A DNA stretch of 64,000 bases, taken from assembly GCA_022495005.1 (NCBI GenBank), contig JAGYXB010001012.1, positions 62,001 to 126,000 on the forward strand. Reading direction: 5' to 3'. Source of the stretch: Rhyacophila brunnea. Taxonomy: Eukaryota; Arthropoda; Insecta; Trichoptera; Rhyacophilidae. Positions 54,650 through 64,000 of the stretch are shown piece after piece. Both the position numbers and the translations under genes were made by a program. The notes under the pieces are model-generated. The model was given only the letters and a program-made list of their open reading frames with translations, was not told the origin of the DNA and ran no database searches. Each line of letters starts with the position of its first letter. The stretch's first letter is position 1.

Positions 54650-55160
54650 TTCCGATGCAAACTAAATGTTTAATAATTACAAGATAAAAAGAACTTTTTA
54701 ATACCACGTTTTTAAATTTTCTGTTGAATCATATAAACTCGACAATTCTATGTAATTAATAAATACTTTTTTTGTACTTGATAGAAATACTGAATAAATA
54801 TAGAATACTGAAATGTGATTTTGACATTTCATATTGATTTCCATAGTAACGCACGTATACATTAATAATTTAGTTGCTAGGACCCCCTTAAAAACTAATA
54901 ATTGTGTTTTACTTTTTACAAATTTTTTCCGAAATAACTTTCAATACAAAACAGAATTAACTGAAAATGAATTATTCAATTCTGCTTAAAGATGGCTAAA
55001 AGTATTAAAAGAATGCATTGTCATCGTGTTCTGGTATATTGTAAAAGTTTCAAATGTCTAGCTAGTCGGGAAGTTAGTTAAACAAGATTTGTATTGGACA
55101 AACAAGAAAAATTTGTACTGGACAAACAAGAATACGAGCTAATAAAAATGTGGTAAAATA
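54650..55160 (+). repeat. Dispersed repeat H, copy 2
   Basis: Collinear with 16190-16745. It includes ATACCACGTTTTTAAATTTT, TTAGTTGCTAGGACC and AAAGTATTAAAAGAATGCAT, and a local duplication of TGTATTGGACAAACAAG-type sequence near 55090-55130. Confidence 0.75.
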
Positions 55161-55299
55161 TTGTACACTAAGCGAATTTTCTAAAGATTCGTATATGAAA
55201 AATCTTTCACTAAAACTACAAGGCACGACAATAGAGATGATAAAAATATGATTCGGTATCAGGATATCGCAATCTCCGTTAGCTGTTCAATATCCAAGG

Positions 55300-55790
55300 A
55301 CAAATGATATCCGGAAACTGGTACGTATGCAGTTTGCCGTTCATCGTGAAATGTTGTACCGGAATTATATGGCCGTATACACATTGACTGCTGAGTAGAT
55401 AATTACTTTTTAATTACCACATTTAAATAGCATGCTAATTACATCGAATGGCCGCCTGATCGTTACGCGCTAGGTGCGTCTTTAGTGTCCAATGACTTAA
55501 AGGCCGGCCAATCTCTTACGGTTCTTGTCAGTTTACACTTTACAGGAAGCCAGCAGCAAACAAATTTTGAAAAATAGCCGATATACTGGGTTATTTGTTA
55601 GGTTAGGTTAGGTTTTCATTCTTGAATTCATGAATTTTGCCGAAATCAGCTATGAAAATTGAATTAATGTTCATATCGAATCTAATAAAATTGGAGACCG
55701 TATAGTATACGGTCATCTCTTTACGATAAGAAAGCTCACGGCGAACTGTGCCACGGTGAAATGTTTTAAGTACAATTTACATGTAACCCC
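55300..55790 (-). repeat. Dispersed repeat L, copy 2 (minus), with repeat K and TTAGG
   Basis: Inverse counterpart of 28150-28560. It contains CAGTTTACACTTTACAGGAA, GGTTAGGTTAGGTT (55598-55615) and the palindrome CCGTATAGTATACGG. A repeat-K copy lies at about 55398-55500 inside. Confidence 0.7.
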
Positions 55791-56195
55791 ATATTATAAT
55801 AGTAACCACAAGGTCTATGGATAAACGGATGTCGTTAAAAGTAGCTATGCCACGGTTATCGGTTGACAGAAACAATAGAGGTTTTTTAATCGATTCACAG
55901 CTGGCTGAATAAACCGTAATGAGCAATTACATTGACAATTCTTTTTCGCAAAGAGTCGAGAAGACGTTTTTTATAATCTTAAATGCGAGTAATATTGGTA
56001 GGTAAAGAGCTTTATGACGTATTTTTACCGACATTGCACAAGATAACTATATTATATTATTTTAATTTTAAAATAAAACCTATCTCGATTTTGAAAGTTT
56101 AAACTACGAGTATTATGTAAGGTTTGTAATCCTGGGACTCGAACGTTTTCGATCCACGTATTTTATGATCGATACATCGAGCAGAAACTTAAGAC

Positions 56196-56645
56196 GATAC
56201 ATCAGTGAAACGGCAAATAATTTTTAACTATAGGCGCGACGAAATTTTGGACTCGCTGGCATTCGGAGAGAGAACGTCGAGCTGGGAACACGTCAATTTA
56301 TTTCGTGATGGCGACGGGGGTATTAATTCTTAAATCGCGTAAAGATGACTAAAAACGTTACCCATTTACTAAAAAAAAAAAAAACATGTCAATGAATATA
56401 TTATTATTGTTACTAATAGAACATACGTTAAAGTGCCCACCACCACCCGTCATATATGCACAGCCGTGGATATGCACGGCCGCTTTCTATGACGCTAAAC
56501 AGAACATTAAATGGATGCATGTTGAATTTATGTGACAAATTATATTTCGTTTGGCATGCGTCATTTGCACCCGCGACCCGCAATCCGCGCATCGCCTAGC
56601 CACGATCTTTTTAGACCGTGCCTCAACTGAGTCATAGCCTTAACT
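56196..56645 (-). repeat. Dispersed repeat G, copy 4 (minus)
   Basis: From CAGTGAAACGGCAAATAATT to AGACCGTGCCTCAACTGAG. It has an extra GC-rich insert at about 56435-56505 whose words also occur at 3708-3757. Confidence 0.75.
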
Positions 56646-56649
56646 AAGG

Positions 56650-57840
56650 AGTTATAGATAATTTTTAGTACCGTAACATCCGAATCTATCAGACTATCGA
56701 ATTCATGTCAATGCTATACTGCCATTTATTTTCGGTAAAACAGCTCATAGTGGACTGTGCAACGGCGAAGTTTACATTCAAACTATAAACTAACTTAAAA
56801 GTAAAACCTTTAGGCTGTAGTTATTTTTTTTTGTAGCAAAACGTTCAAATGCAAATAACTGTTATAAACAGTCTATGACAAAAATAATATCGAAACATCA
56901 TTGATTTTAGTACCTAGCTAAAAACAAGCGATTGCCAATCCTTTAGCTTATGAATAAAACAATGGAAATTTTATTAATAAATATAATGTAGTCTATAAAT
57001 AAAATATTTTTATCTTATATTACAGTTATAAATACAAAAACTGTATTCAATTAATAGTCAAAACTTACTAATGGATTTTGAAAGAAATTTAATAATCAGT
57101 CCAATGATTATAGTCGATCAAAATTTAAACAATACCTAACACTTTATCTATAAATCTCACACGTTTTCAATACTACACATTCACATCGTCTTCGTTCTAT
57201 TCACAATCAATTTCGTCCACTATTGTCACTCTACAGAACTATGCATCATCATATATTGATCGAATGTAACTACTGTTTTGTTCTCTTGTCTCTTTCAAAA
57301 TTGGTTTTTTTCATAACTATATTCATATTTCTAATCTTCACATCTTTTGAATACCTACAATAGTTTAAAACACAGTCACTATAATATGTGCAACATAAGT
57401 ACTCCGGAGAAATATTAATAAAACCAATTAATTATTATTTCATTGCTCAATATGTTTCAATATGCAGTCTTTCGTAAGCAATAAATGCGTTTTTTGTCTG
57501 CTTGGAAATTGTATTCATGTCCAATTTAACCACACAAGTTTTATTATCATATTATTATACTTTATCACATGTGTAATTACAACTTTACGAAAATAATTGC
57601 ATTGCCAAAAAGTTGTAACATTAAATCTCTTTATAATCTTGTTATAGTATTATACAATAAATTTATTATAGTACGAGTATATACGAACTAGGTCAAATGT
57701 AACTGGATTTTAGATTATATAATATTATTTATAATTATTTAATAAATATTTTTTATGGATTTTACTAATTATTTAGTAAGTAATTAGATTATGTTATTTA
57801 TTTTCAGCATGCTGATGGAATTATAAATATTTTTGCACAG
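56650..57840. other. No feature recognised
   Basis: Long AT-rich stretch with no repeat family or frame that I could support. Confidence 0.45.
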
Positions 57841-57924
57841 TTTGTGCATCCTCTAACTAAGAGCTTTTTTTAAGGTGAAGCCTCTACTGAGCCGTTTTTA
57901 AAGAGGCACCTAGCGGAAGAGATT

Positions 57925-58185
57925 TTTGACTAATTCAAAGTATTAATAATTTTAACAACTATTTTAAAAAACATCGATTTTTATAAAAAATATAAATGTG
58001 TATAACTTGAAATCCTTTTTATTTAAATCAAATCAAGCTTTAGTATTGGGACCATACATAAATGAAGTTTATATAAATAAACAAGTAATACACATTTATA
58101 TACTTTTTTTTTTTTATAAAAATTGATGTTTTTTTAAAATAGGTATAAAAAATATTAAAACTATGAATTAGTCAAAAATATCTTA
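57925..58185. repeat. AT-rich fold-back repeat
   Basis: The arms 57925-58005 and 58095-58185 are diverged reverse complements. Landmarks are TTTTTGACTAATTCA, AAAAAACATCGATTTTTATA and TAAATGTGTATA. No TSD was fixed. Confidence 0.7.
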
Positions 58186-58580
58186 AGCGATGCTTAGAAA
58201 ACTTAATAAACTAAATTTTAACAATAAATATGATCATAAAATATATGTAATAATAAGATGCGGTCCGATTCAACAAATTCACATTTTATTATATTTTTGA
58301 AAAATTGAGAGACCTTGCTTTATACTCGTATCAGGGATGGCCAGTGCGTCGATCGCGAAGGTATTTTTGGTCGATCGCGGACATAATAATAATATTGTAC
58401 TATTTTTTGTTCAAACGAGTCAAAACTATTCGATGTTCCAGATCTTAAAATCCGCTAGTTCTTATCTCTTCTCTTACATATAATTATCAAGAAATACACT
58501 CATGCGAAGAACACAAGTGATGAGAACTTGGAAGAAATTCTACAGGAAAACATTAATAAAATAAATAATATAAATTCCTA

Positions 58581-58853
58581 TCCTTGCAATTTGACGAGTC
58601 GGTAGATTACACGGATATTGCACAACTATGCGTTTTTATTCGATTGGTTTTTAAAGACATGTTTGCGTCAAAAGAATTATTAACAGTTTTACCAATGGAG
58701 GAATGATCCGAAAGAGATGATATATTTAATGCATTTAAGTCGAATATTAATCGTACTTGATCTCCTATTCATAAACTAGTATCGGTAACGACCGATGGAG
58801 TTCCTGCCATGGTTGGGAATCATGTTGGATTTATTACTTTATGTAAAACTGAG
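58581..58853 (+). pseudogene. hAT transposase catalytic-region remnant
   Basis: A single frame with two stops reads SLQFDESVDYTDIAQLCVFI, then KELLTVLPMEE, a stop, DDIFNAFKSN, a stop, HKLVSVTTDGVPAMVGNHVG and FITLCKTE. The Asp in FDES and the Asp in TDG are the first two residues of the hAT DDE triad. The third (Glu, near the C-terminus) is not in the element. Related host genes are the GTF2I-repeat-domain 2 type. It is inactive owing to the stops and missing ends. Confidence 0.85.
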
Positions 58854-58912
58854 GCAACGGTAACCACTTTTATCAGTTATCATTGCATTATATACCAGCA
58901 GGCATGGCTCCC

Positions 58913-59090
58913 ACAAGGGGGGGTCTGACAGGGCTCTAGCCTGAGGGGAGCCCGACGTAGCGGGTCGACCAGTTAAGTAGGAAAAACACAAGCCACAAAT
59001 TTGCTCGAATAGTAAAAAAGTCATTTTAAAATACATGGCTGTGCGACGCAATTTATATGATATGATTATTGATGTAATTAAATGATAATT
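58913..59090. mobile_element. Family CATGGCCCC fragment, copy e
   Basis: CATGGCTCCCACAAGGGGG, then GACAGGGCTCTAGCCTGAGG, as in copies a and b. Only one end is seen. It interrupts the hAT transposase at about residue 91 of the remnant. The minus-strand frame 58839-59093 is an artefact. Confidence 0.7.
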
Positions 59091-59499
59091 CATATTGTAT
59101 AGAATTTATTTTAAGTATGTTTCTTGGCGAAGGGTTGTATCTTGGCTACTACAAAATTTCTAATAATCGATATACAGGTAAATTGTGTAACTATCTCGAA
59201 ATTACAGTTAATGTGTACCTACTTAATTTTTTTGTAGGTAAGAAGTGAAGTGAGTTTTGTATGAAGTGAAAGACATAATAATATTACTTAAGTACCTACC
59301 TATATTATTGTCGTTAATTCGATGTTTTTGTATCGTTATTTTTTATGATATGTATAAAATATCTGTTTTCAAAATACATATTTGAATTATGAAAAATGGT
59401 GTTTAATTGTACTCGCATGATATCAGTCGATCGCCATAAATATTTTTTTCAACTAGTCGATCCTAGTAAACAAAATTGTGGCCACCCCTGCTTTATATG

Positions 59500-60110
59500 A
59501 TTGCAAGAAACGAAATAAATAATGCAAAAATGTTATAGAATATGTATAATAAAGGTTTACACATTCGACACACATACTATGCATGATAATTGATAACGTG
59601 TAACATAAAATTCTTTACGTAGAGAAAGGTGTACTAATTCACACACGGCGATAACAATCGTTTTTGTTGCAACGGAATCGAATAGCTTAAAATCCGGCAG
59701 TCAAAATTGATTTCGTGACTCACATTGTAACCTTTCAAATTTTCGGTTATTAACGATTCGAAGAAAAATGACCTTAGACTCGATTCAGAAATGCATTCAC
59801 TGTAAAAAAATATATGTATCACAATTTTGACAACTGTATCGTTTATTACAAATGCGTGCTGTAACAGGTCAAAGCAATAAAATTAGATAATAATGTCAAA
59901 TAAGTATTGACTGGGCTTGTATTAATGAACACAAATCTACATTATCTACTGTTGGTAGAAAATTATTGATACTTATCAACCAGTGGCGTGCGGTCTATAT
60001 ATGCTGTGGATGCGACGCGTGCCTTAATTATTTCAAACTATTCATAATAATATGATAGTATCTCATTCGTCCGTTGCAAACAGTTTTCCATTATATAATT
60101 ATCATTTTGA
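59500..60110. other. Mostly unassigned; one hAT-like end at 59984
   Basis: CAGTGGCGTGCGGTCTATAT at about 59984 is a single end of the family seen at 7387-8476. Otherwise AT-rich without features. Confidence 0.45.
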
Positions 60111-60111
60111 T

Positions 60112-60222
60112 TAAAACTCATTCACTGCAGACCTTTTAATTAATATTTAATTACCACATTTAAATAAAATGTTAATTATATATAATGGCCAACGTACCAA
60201 TTGCGTTGGAACAAGAGAATTT
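60112..60222. repeat. MITE-like repeat K
   Basis: From ATTCACTGCAGACCTTTTAA to AATTGCGTTGGA. The inverse counterpart is 14903-15018. Confidence 0.6.
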
Positions 60223-60302
60223 ACAACCGTATTCCTAGTCGATTTATTTAACTTGGTCACCGGTGCACTAGTATTCATTAAATAATTAACATCTCAATTA
60301 TC

Positions 60303-60544
60303 TTCTTTCGACCATGTCCGATTCTAATAGGATCATATATGGGCCTCCACAGAGTAGAGGTTTGTATTAACAGATTTTGTTTTTTACGAGAAATGGATGT
60401 CAACCACTTGCTCAACCTATTAGGTCCATACCCTGACTCACACACACATTGAAAAACAATATGCGTACTTGCCAGACCCAGGATTCGAACCTGGGACCCA
60501 CGGCGTGATAGTCTAGCGCTTAAGCCGCGCGGCCACCGTGGGTG
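60303..60544 (-). repeat. tRNA-derived SINE, family A (minus), perfect 9-bp TSD
   Basis: Full-length. On the minus strand the head is CCCACGGTGGCCGCGCGG and the B box GGTTCGAATCC. TCAATTATC occurs at 60294-60302 and 60545-60553. It is one of the best-preserved copies. Confidence 0.95.
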
Positions 60545-60786
60545 TCAATTATCATTAACTAGAAAAAAATTCCAGGTGATACTGCCACCTGTCAACATTC
60601 TCAGTAATTTGTCAAACTATTATGAAATCCTATTATTTGTTTTCTTTCACGATCCGATTAAAATAAACGAATCCTTTATTTGTGTATCAGTTTATTTTTC
60701 AAATTTAAAATTTACGCTTAGACTTACGTTTTTAATAATGTACTTCGAATCTATATAATTACGTTATATTACATTTCGACTGCTTA

Positions 60787-60968
60787 CGGGGCGTTTTACG
60801 TTGGCGAAGTCGCGCGAAGCGTTGAGCGGGACGCGCAACTCAAACGTATAACCGTGTGTGAAAATGTTCGTAAACAGTGTTTTTTGGATGTACGTTTATA
60901 CGGTATATTCATTTGAGTTGCGCGCGCCGCTCCTTGCTTCGCCGACGTCGCTCACGTAAGACGAGCCG
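60787..60968. mobile_element. 182-bp CpG-rich MITE with TTA flanks
   Basis: The ends CGGGGCGTTTTACGTTGGCG and, reverse-complemented, CGGCTCGTCTTACGTGAGCG begin inverted arms of about 60 bp that share GCGCGCAACTCAAA-type words. TTA lies on both sides (60784-60786 and 60969-60971), which suits PIF/Harbinger-type insertion. No coding capacity. Confidence 0.75.
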
Positions 60969-61261
60969 TTAATCTGCAAACCGGCTAACTCCATTTGGGA
61001 AAATTATTCAGGAAGGAGACAAAACTTAATAATTTAACTATCGAGCGGTATTAACAAAACGCCATTTTGTTGTTTTTTAAACACTTCAATTTCGAACTAT
61101 ACACTTCTGAAATGTCTTCAATCTGAATTAAGCAAAGTTTATAGCAATTTATCAATTCCAGAAATATATCAAAATCATGTTTCCTACATACTTCGGTGGT
61201 TTTCTCGAAATTTTTAAATTCGTACTTAAAACAGTATTATATTAAAAAAGAAATAGACCAG

Positions 61262-61735
61262 TATTAAGTTAACAAACAGTAGAACAGTGTAAATACAAAA
61301 ATTATAAATTAGATACAAGGAAGTACACTGAATGAGCTAAGTAGACCCTATTTTAAGAATTTATAAAACAATGCCCACCTATACCCATCCTCACGTAGGT
61401 GGAATATGTCAATATCCAAGTGTCCAAGTCAATATCCAAGTGATTTGGTTGAACAGAGTTATTGGCCTCCCGATTGGCATTGCCAATGGCAGGTCAGTTC
61501 TGCACCTTGGGAGAACAAACAACTGATGCTGCCAACAGGTCAATACTACGAAGAATGGCAGAATTCTCAGTCGGAAAAAATTCGTGGCCAAATATAAATA
61601 TCGTCTAGTGTTTAAACTATAGTATGTAAACATACCTAAGAGGAAGCCAATTGAAAACAATTGAATGTACACGCTTTTTCCATTTTCCGATTGACCAAAG
61701 TTTATTCCTTTGGACATGACGTCTGACATATACAA
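61262..61735 (-). pseudogene. Non-LTR retrotransposon 3' end (minus)
   Basis: The minus-strand frame 61735-61409 contains LRILPFFVVLTC, then QLFVLPRCRTDLPLAMPIGR and ITLFNQI, the CR1/Jockey-like RT C-terminus also seen at 44.9 and 47.9 kb. A short duplication (CAATATCCAAGTG at 61411 and 61430) interrupts it. It is 5'-truncated. Confidence 0.7.
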
Positions 61736-61739
61736 GCTA

Positions 61740-62225
61740 GTTGTAGTCGCGCCAAGAGTAAATTATCTTGTGCCAGGCCGCGCTTAGACTGTATGGCATT
61801 TTTTTTAATTCGTATTATCTCAACGCGCATCGGTCGCCCAGGTTTTAATTTATTCATACAAGACCGTAGAATTCATATATTATCATGTCAACCTAAAATG
61901 AAACCGAATACCAATACAAAAAAAAAAATTAAATGCAATTTTTTTAACGTCTCTTTAATATAATCAATTATATTGTCATACTTACATTATTCATAATAAT
62001 TACCGCCCATTATTGCACTAAGTAAATAAAACTTTCGCAAATAGTCTTATTTATTGCATCAATTACGTTCAGATGAAATAATTCAAAAATAGAATAAATA
62101 ATAATATCACTGTATGCCGCAGTGATTCTCAAGCATTTTTGGTGACGGTCTAGATATATTTTGTAAAATCTTAGGGATAATAATTAAAAGTTGTTTAATA
62201 AAATTTTCAAATGAAGTCTAAATAA
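61740..62225. other. Unassigned; possible hAT-like end at 62120
   Basis: CAGTGATTCTCAAGCATTTT at about 62120 resembles a Charlie-type hAT terminus, but no partner was found. Confidence 0.4.
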
Positions 62226-62227
62226 TA

Positions 62228-62310
62228 GTAGTACTTATCCTAGTATAGTAGTAAGTAGTAGTACTATAGTAGTAAGCAATAGTACTATAGTAGTAAGTAG
62301 TAGTTTTATT
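62228..62310. repeat. Short tandem repeat of TAGTAGTACTA-type units
   Basis: Irregular units of about 30 bases built from AGTAGTACTATAGTAGTAAG recur about three times. Confidence 0.8.
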
Positions 62311-62433
62311 AAATAACGTTCTTTTATTCAACGAATAAGACGAAAGATTTTAGAATGTAACATTCTTCTATACGCAATTCGAAAAGCATTTCATGTAACA
62401 ACTACTAGTTAAAATCGTCGTAATCATCTAAGG

Positions 62434-63327
62434 CATGGTTTCCCAAACTATGGGCAGCGACCCACAAGCGAATATTGAGTGGGCCCTCGCCATTGTATAC
62501 ATGAATTAAAAAAATAAGTAGTGATAAATTTGATATTTCATTTAGCTATTTATAATTCCTACAAATTGAAATAAACTTAAGGTTACGGAAAATATTGTGA
62601 TAAAATAATAATAATTTGAATTGCCAATGCACTATACACTGCACGGGGAAGAGATGAAAAAGTTTGATTCGTTGCGTTGGATTTGTAACCTATTTCAAGA
62701 CGACTTACCAACTAGTATGTCAACAAAAGCAAGTGAAGAACTCATTGATTTATCAGAAGATACGTCACTGAAAAAAAGTTTCAATCGTAAACAGTTAACG
62801 AAATTCTGGCTCTCAGTTGCTGATAATTATCCTTGCCTGTTCGATGAAGCTATGAAAATCTTCCTCCTCTTTACTACCTCATATCTATGTGAGATCGAAT
62901 TTTCGGCTATGGTTAACATTAAAACTAAATACCGAAATAAATTGGATATATCAAACTCACTGCGATTAAAAGTAACTAAAGTTGAAGTTGATGCTAAAAC
63001 TGTAATGAAGAAAAATAAGAAACAAATACATCCTTCCCATTGAAATAGCTTTGTAAAAAAATCTTGCTTAAGTAATAATTTTTTTTATTTAAGTTGTTTC
63101 TTATTTCAACAGTCTTTCATTCATATTGGTAACACTTATAAAAAATATTTTTTTTATTTCAATTAGAACAAATAAGACAGCATTAAGTAGTTCCACGACT
63201 CGCCACTGGGGAATTTGAGCATTACCAATATTTATGCCCCTTTTCTCTAAGACAGCTAAGAGATGGGTCCCAAGATTGGAAATTTTTGTTAGATGGGTCG
63301 GAGCCCAGTCAACTTTGGGAACCACTG
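62434..63327 (+). mobile_element. 894-bp hAT element, perfect TSD, with an open transposase end
   Basis: The ends are CATGGTTTCCCAAACTATGG and, reverse-complemented, CAGTGGTTCCCAAAGTTGAC. ATCTAAGG is duplicated exactly (62426-62433 and 63328-63335). GACCCA words are found near both ends. It contains the 140-codon frame at 62621-63043. It is a deletion derivative lacking the N-terminal and catalytic Asp parts. Confidence 0.93.
62621..63043 (+). CDS. hAT transposase C-terminal part, frame open (ZBED5/SCAND3-like)
   Basis: These 140 uninterrupted codons match the C-terminal third of Charlie-type hAT transposases. Residues 28-50 contain LPTSMSTKASEELIDLSED. Residues about 64-80 hold FWLSVADNYPCLFDEA. 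Residues about 83-117 hold LLFTTSYLCEIEFSAMVNIK, then YRNKLDISNSLRLKVT, the dimerisation region with the catalytic Glu motif (YLCE). The end, HPSH, fits the usual C-terminus of this family. The BED zinc finger and the two catalytic Asp motifs are missing, so it cannot transpose on its own. Whether it is expressed is unknown. The start codon is simply the first ATG in frame. Confidence 0.75.
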   Translation: MPMHYTLHGEEMKKFDSLRWICNLFQDDLPTSMSTKASEELIDLSEDTSLKKSFNRKQLTKFWLSVADNYPCLFDEAMKIFLLFTTSYLCEIEFSAMVNIKTKYRNKLDISNSLRLKVTKVEVDAKTVMKKNKKQIHPSH

Positions 63328-63479
63328 ATCTAAGGCACCCGCAGTTTAATTGGTAAACATACTAGCGCAAATCCAGCAGATACAGGTTCAAGTCCCGTCG
63401 GGTGTCGTATTTTTTTCTTCTACAAAACGATTTTTTCTAGTGTGTATATGCATGAGATGTCTTCAAATTATGCATATTA

Positions 63480-64000
63480 AGGTATAGTTTGTGTACATTT
63501 CTGAAATATTTTGAACAGTTTTGTTGTGGTATTCATTTTGGAAAGGTCAAAAGAAAAAAAATCAAACATTCTACTTTTAAATGGTGTACAGTAGAGTAGA
63601 GGGAAGATAATAAAAGAAACGAGATTTTTTGTTTTCATTTCTACCCTTATTTCGAACAAGCCTAGTTGAGAAGATATCATACACCTACTTTACCATACTA
63701 TTATCACTTTGGAATTTTATTAAAATCTAAATTATGTTCCGTCGTAGTTAGATGAACAAATATGTACATAAAATCATAACTAATTTTAGGTTATCTGGGG
63801 AACTACGGATCCCTCTACTCCATTCCACTTACAGGTACTAATTTACGCCCCCGACCCCCGCTATAGTCCGTAACACTGCATACAGTGCTATAAAATTGTC
63901 GCCAAGTTATGATGGTTCTAGTATACACTATGATACATTTGGAAACAAAGAATTTGGACTTTAGATATAAGCAGTCGTCACAATTGAATGTGAGCTTTTG
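63480..64000. other. No gene recognised
   Basis: AT-rich to 63800, then a slightly C-rich patch (63840-63870). No supported feature. Confidence 0.4.

Larger units (their letters stand above)
58332..59490 (+). mobile_element. 1159-bp hAT element (GTF2IRD2-like)
   Basis: The ends are CAGGGATGGCCAGTGCGTCG and, reverse-complemented, CAGGGGTGGCCACAATTTTG, with GATCGC or CGATCG words just inside. The right flank CTTTATAT has a near match CTTTATAC at 58318-58325, separated from the left end by six bases, so the TSD is imperfect. It contains a transposase remnant and a nested CATGGCCCC-family end at 58913. Confidence 0.82.
62317..63478 (+). repeat. Family-B SINE composite split by a hAT element
   Basis: The left part (62317-62433) is a minus tail fused to a plus leader (GTAACAACTACTAGTTAAAA). 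The right part (63328-63478) continues with the tRNA head (CACCCGCAGTTTAATTGGTA), B box GGTTCAAGTCC, CCGTCGGGTGTC and the body. The hAT 62434-63327 separates them. This is the best-preserved family-B tRNA head in the window. Confidence 0.88.

Noticed and set aside
63336..63405. Functional tRNA gene in the SINE head
   Set aside because: The segment belongs to a multi-copy SINE with body and tail, and other copies show the same decay pattern.

Overview
The window looks like AT-rich, non-coding genomic DNA of an insect. Supporting signs are short TTAGG arrays (the usual insect telomere motif), tRNA-headed SINEs, 5'-truncated non-LTR retrotransposons, very many short terminal-inverted-repeat (TIR) elements, and no long reading frames. 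A hemipteran would fit, but that is inference. Nothing bacterial, plasmid-like or viral was recognised.

Genes: there is one reasonable host exon, on the minus strand at 39095-39533. It has a good start context and a GTGAGT splice donor and encodes a Pro/Asn/Gln-rich N-terminus that I cannot name. A 141-codon open frame (25385-25810, minus) is an unassigned possibility. All other protein-like sequence is transposon remnant: four hAT transposase pieces (15.2, 35.4, 58.6 and 62.6 kb), several reverse-transcriptase C-termini (5.3, 7.8-8.4, 12.8, 21.1, 21.3, 45.0, 47.9 and 61.5 kb), and a THAP-like zinc-finger start (17.15 kb).

Layout. 0-9 kb: small TIR elements, an RTE-like reverse-transcriptase tail, and a three-layer nest at 7387-8476 (SINE inside LINE inside TIR element). 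9-14 kb: a hammerhead-ribozyme-like motif (9374-9403), a large inverted repeat (9590-11620), two LINE tails, and a TIR element carrying a tRNA-Ile-like module. 15-31 kb: hAT, pogo-like and THAP-bearing elements among dispersed repeat families. 31-44 kb: a dense hAT cluster with clean 8-bp target-site duplications (TSDs), the host exon, and a palindromic SINE pair. 44-64 kb: more LINE and SINE copies, two larger hATs, and a SINE split by an 894-bp hAT.

The main biological content is the transposon archaeology. At least eight elements have a perfect 8-bp TSD, and others have 6-7 of 8. Two tRNA-SINE families share one 3' tail and repeatedly occur as head-to-head inverted pairs. The possible hammerhead motif is the most unusual single signal.
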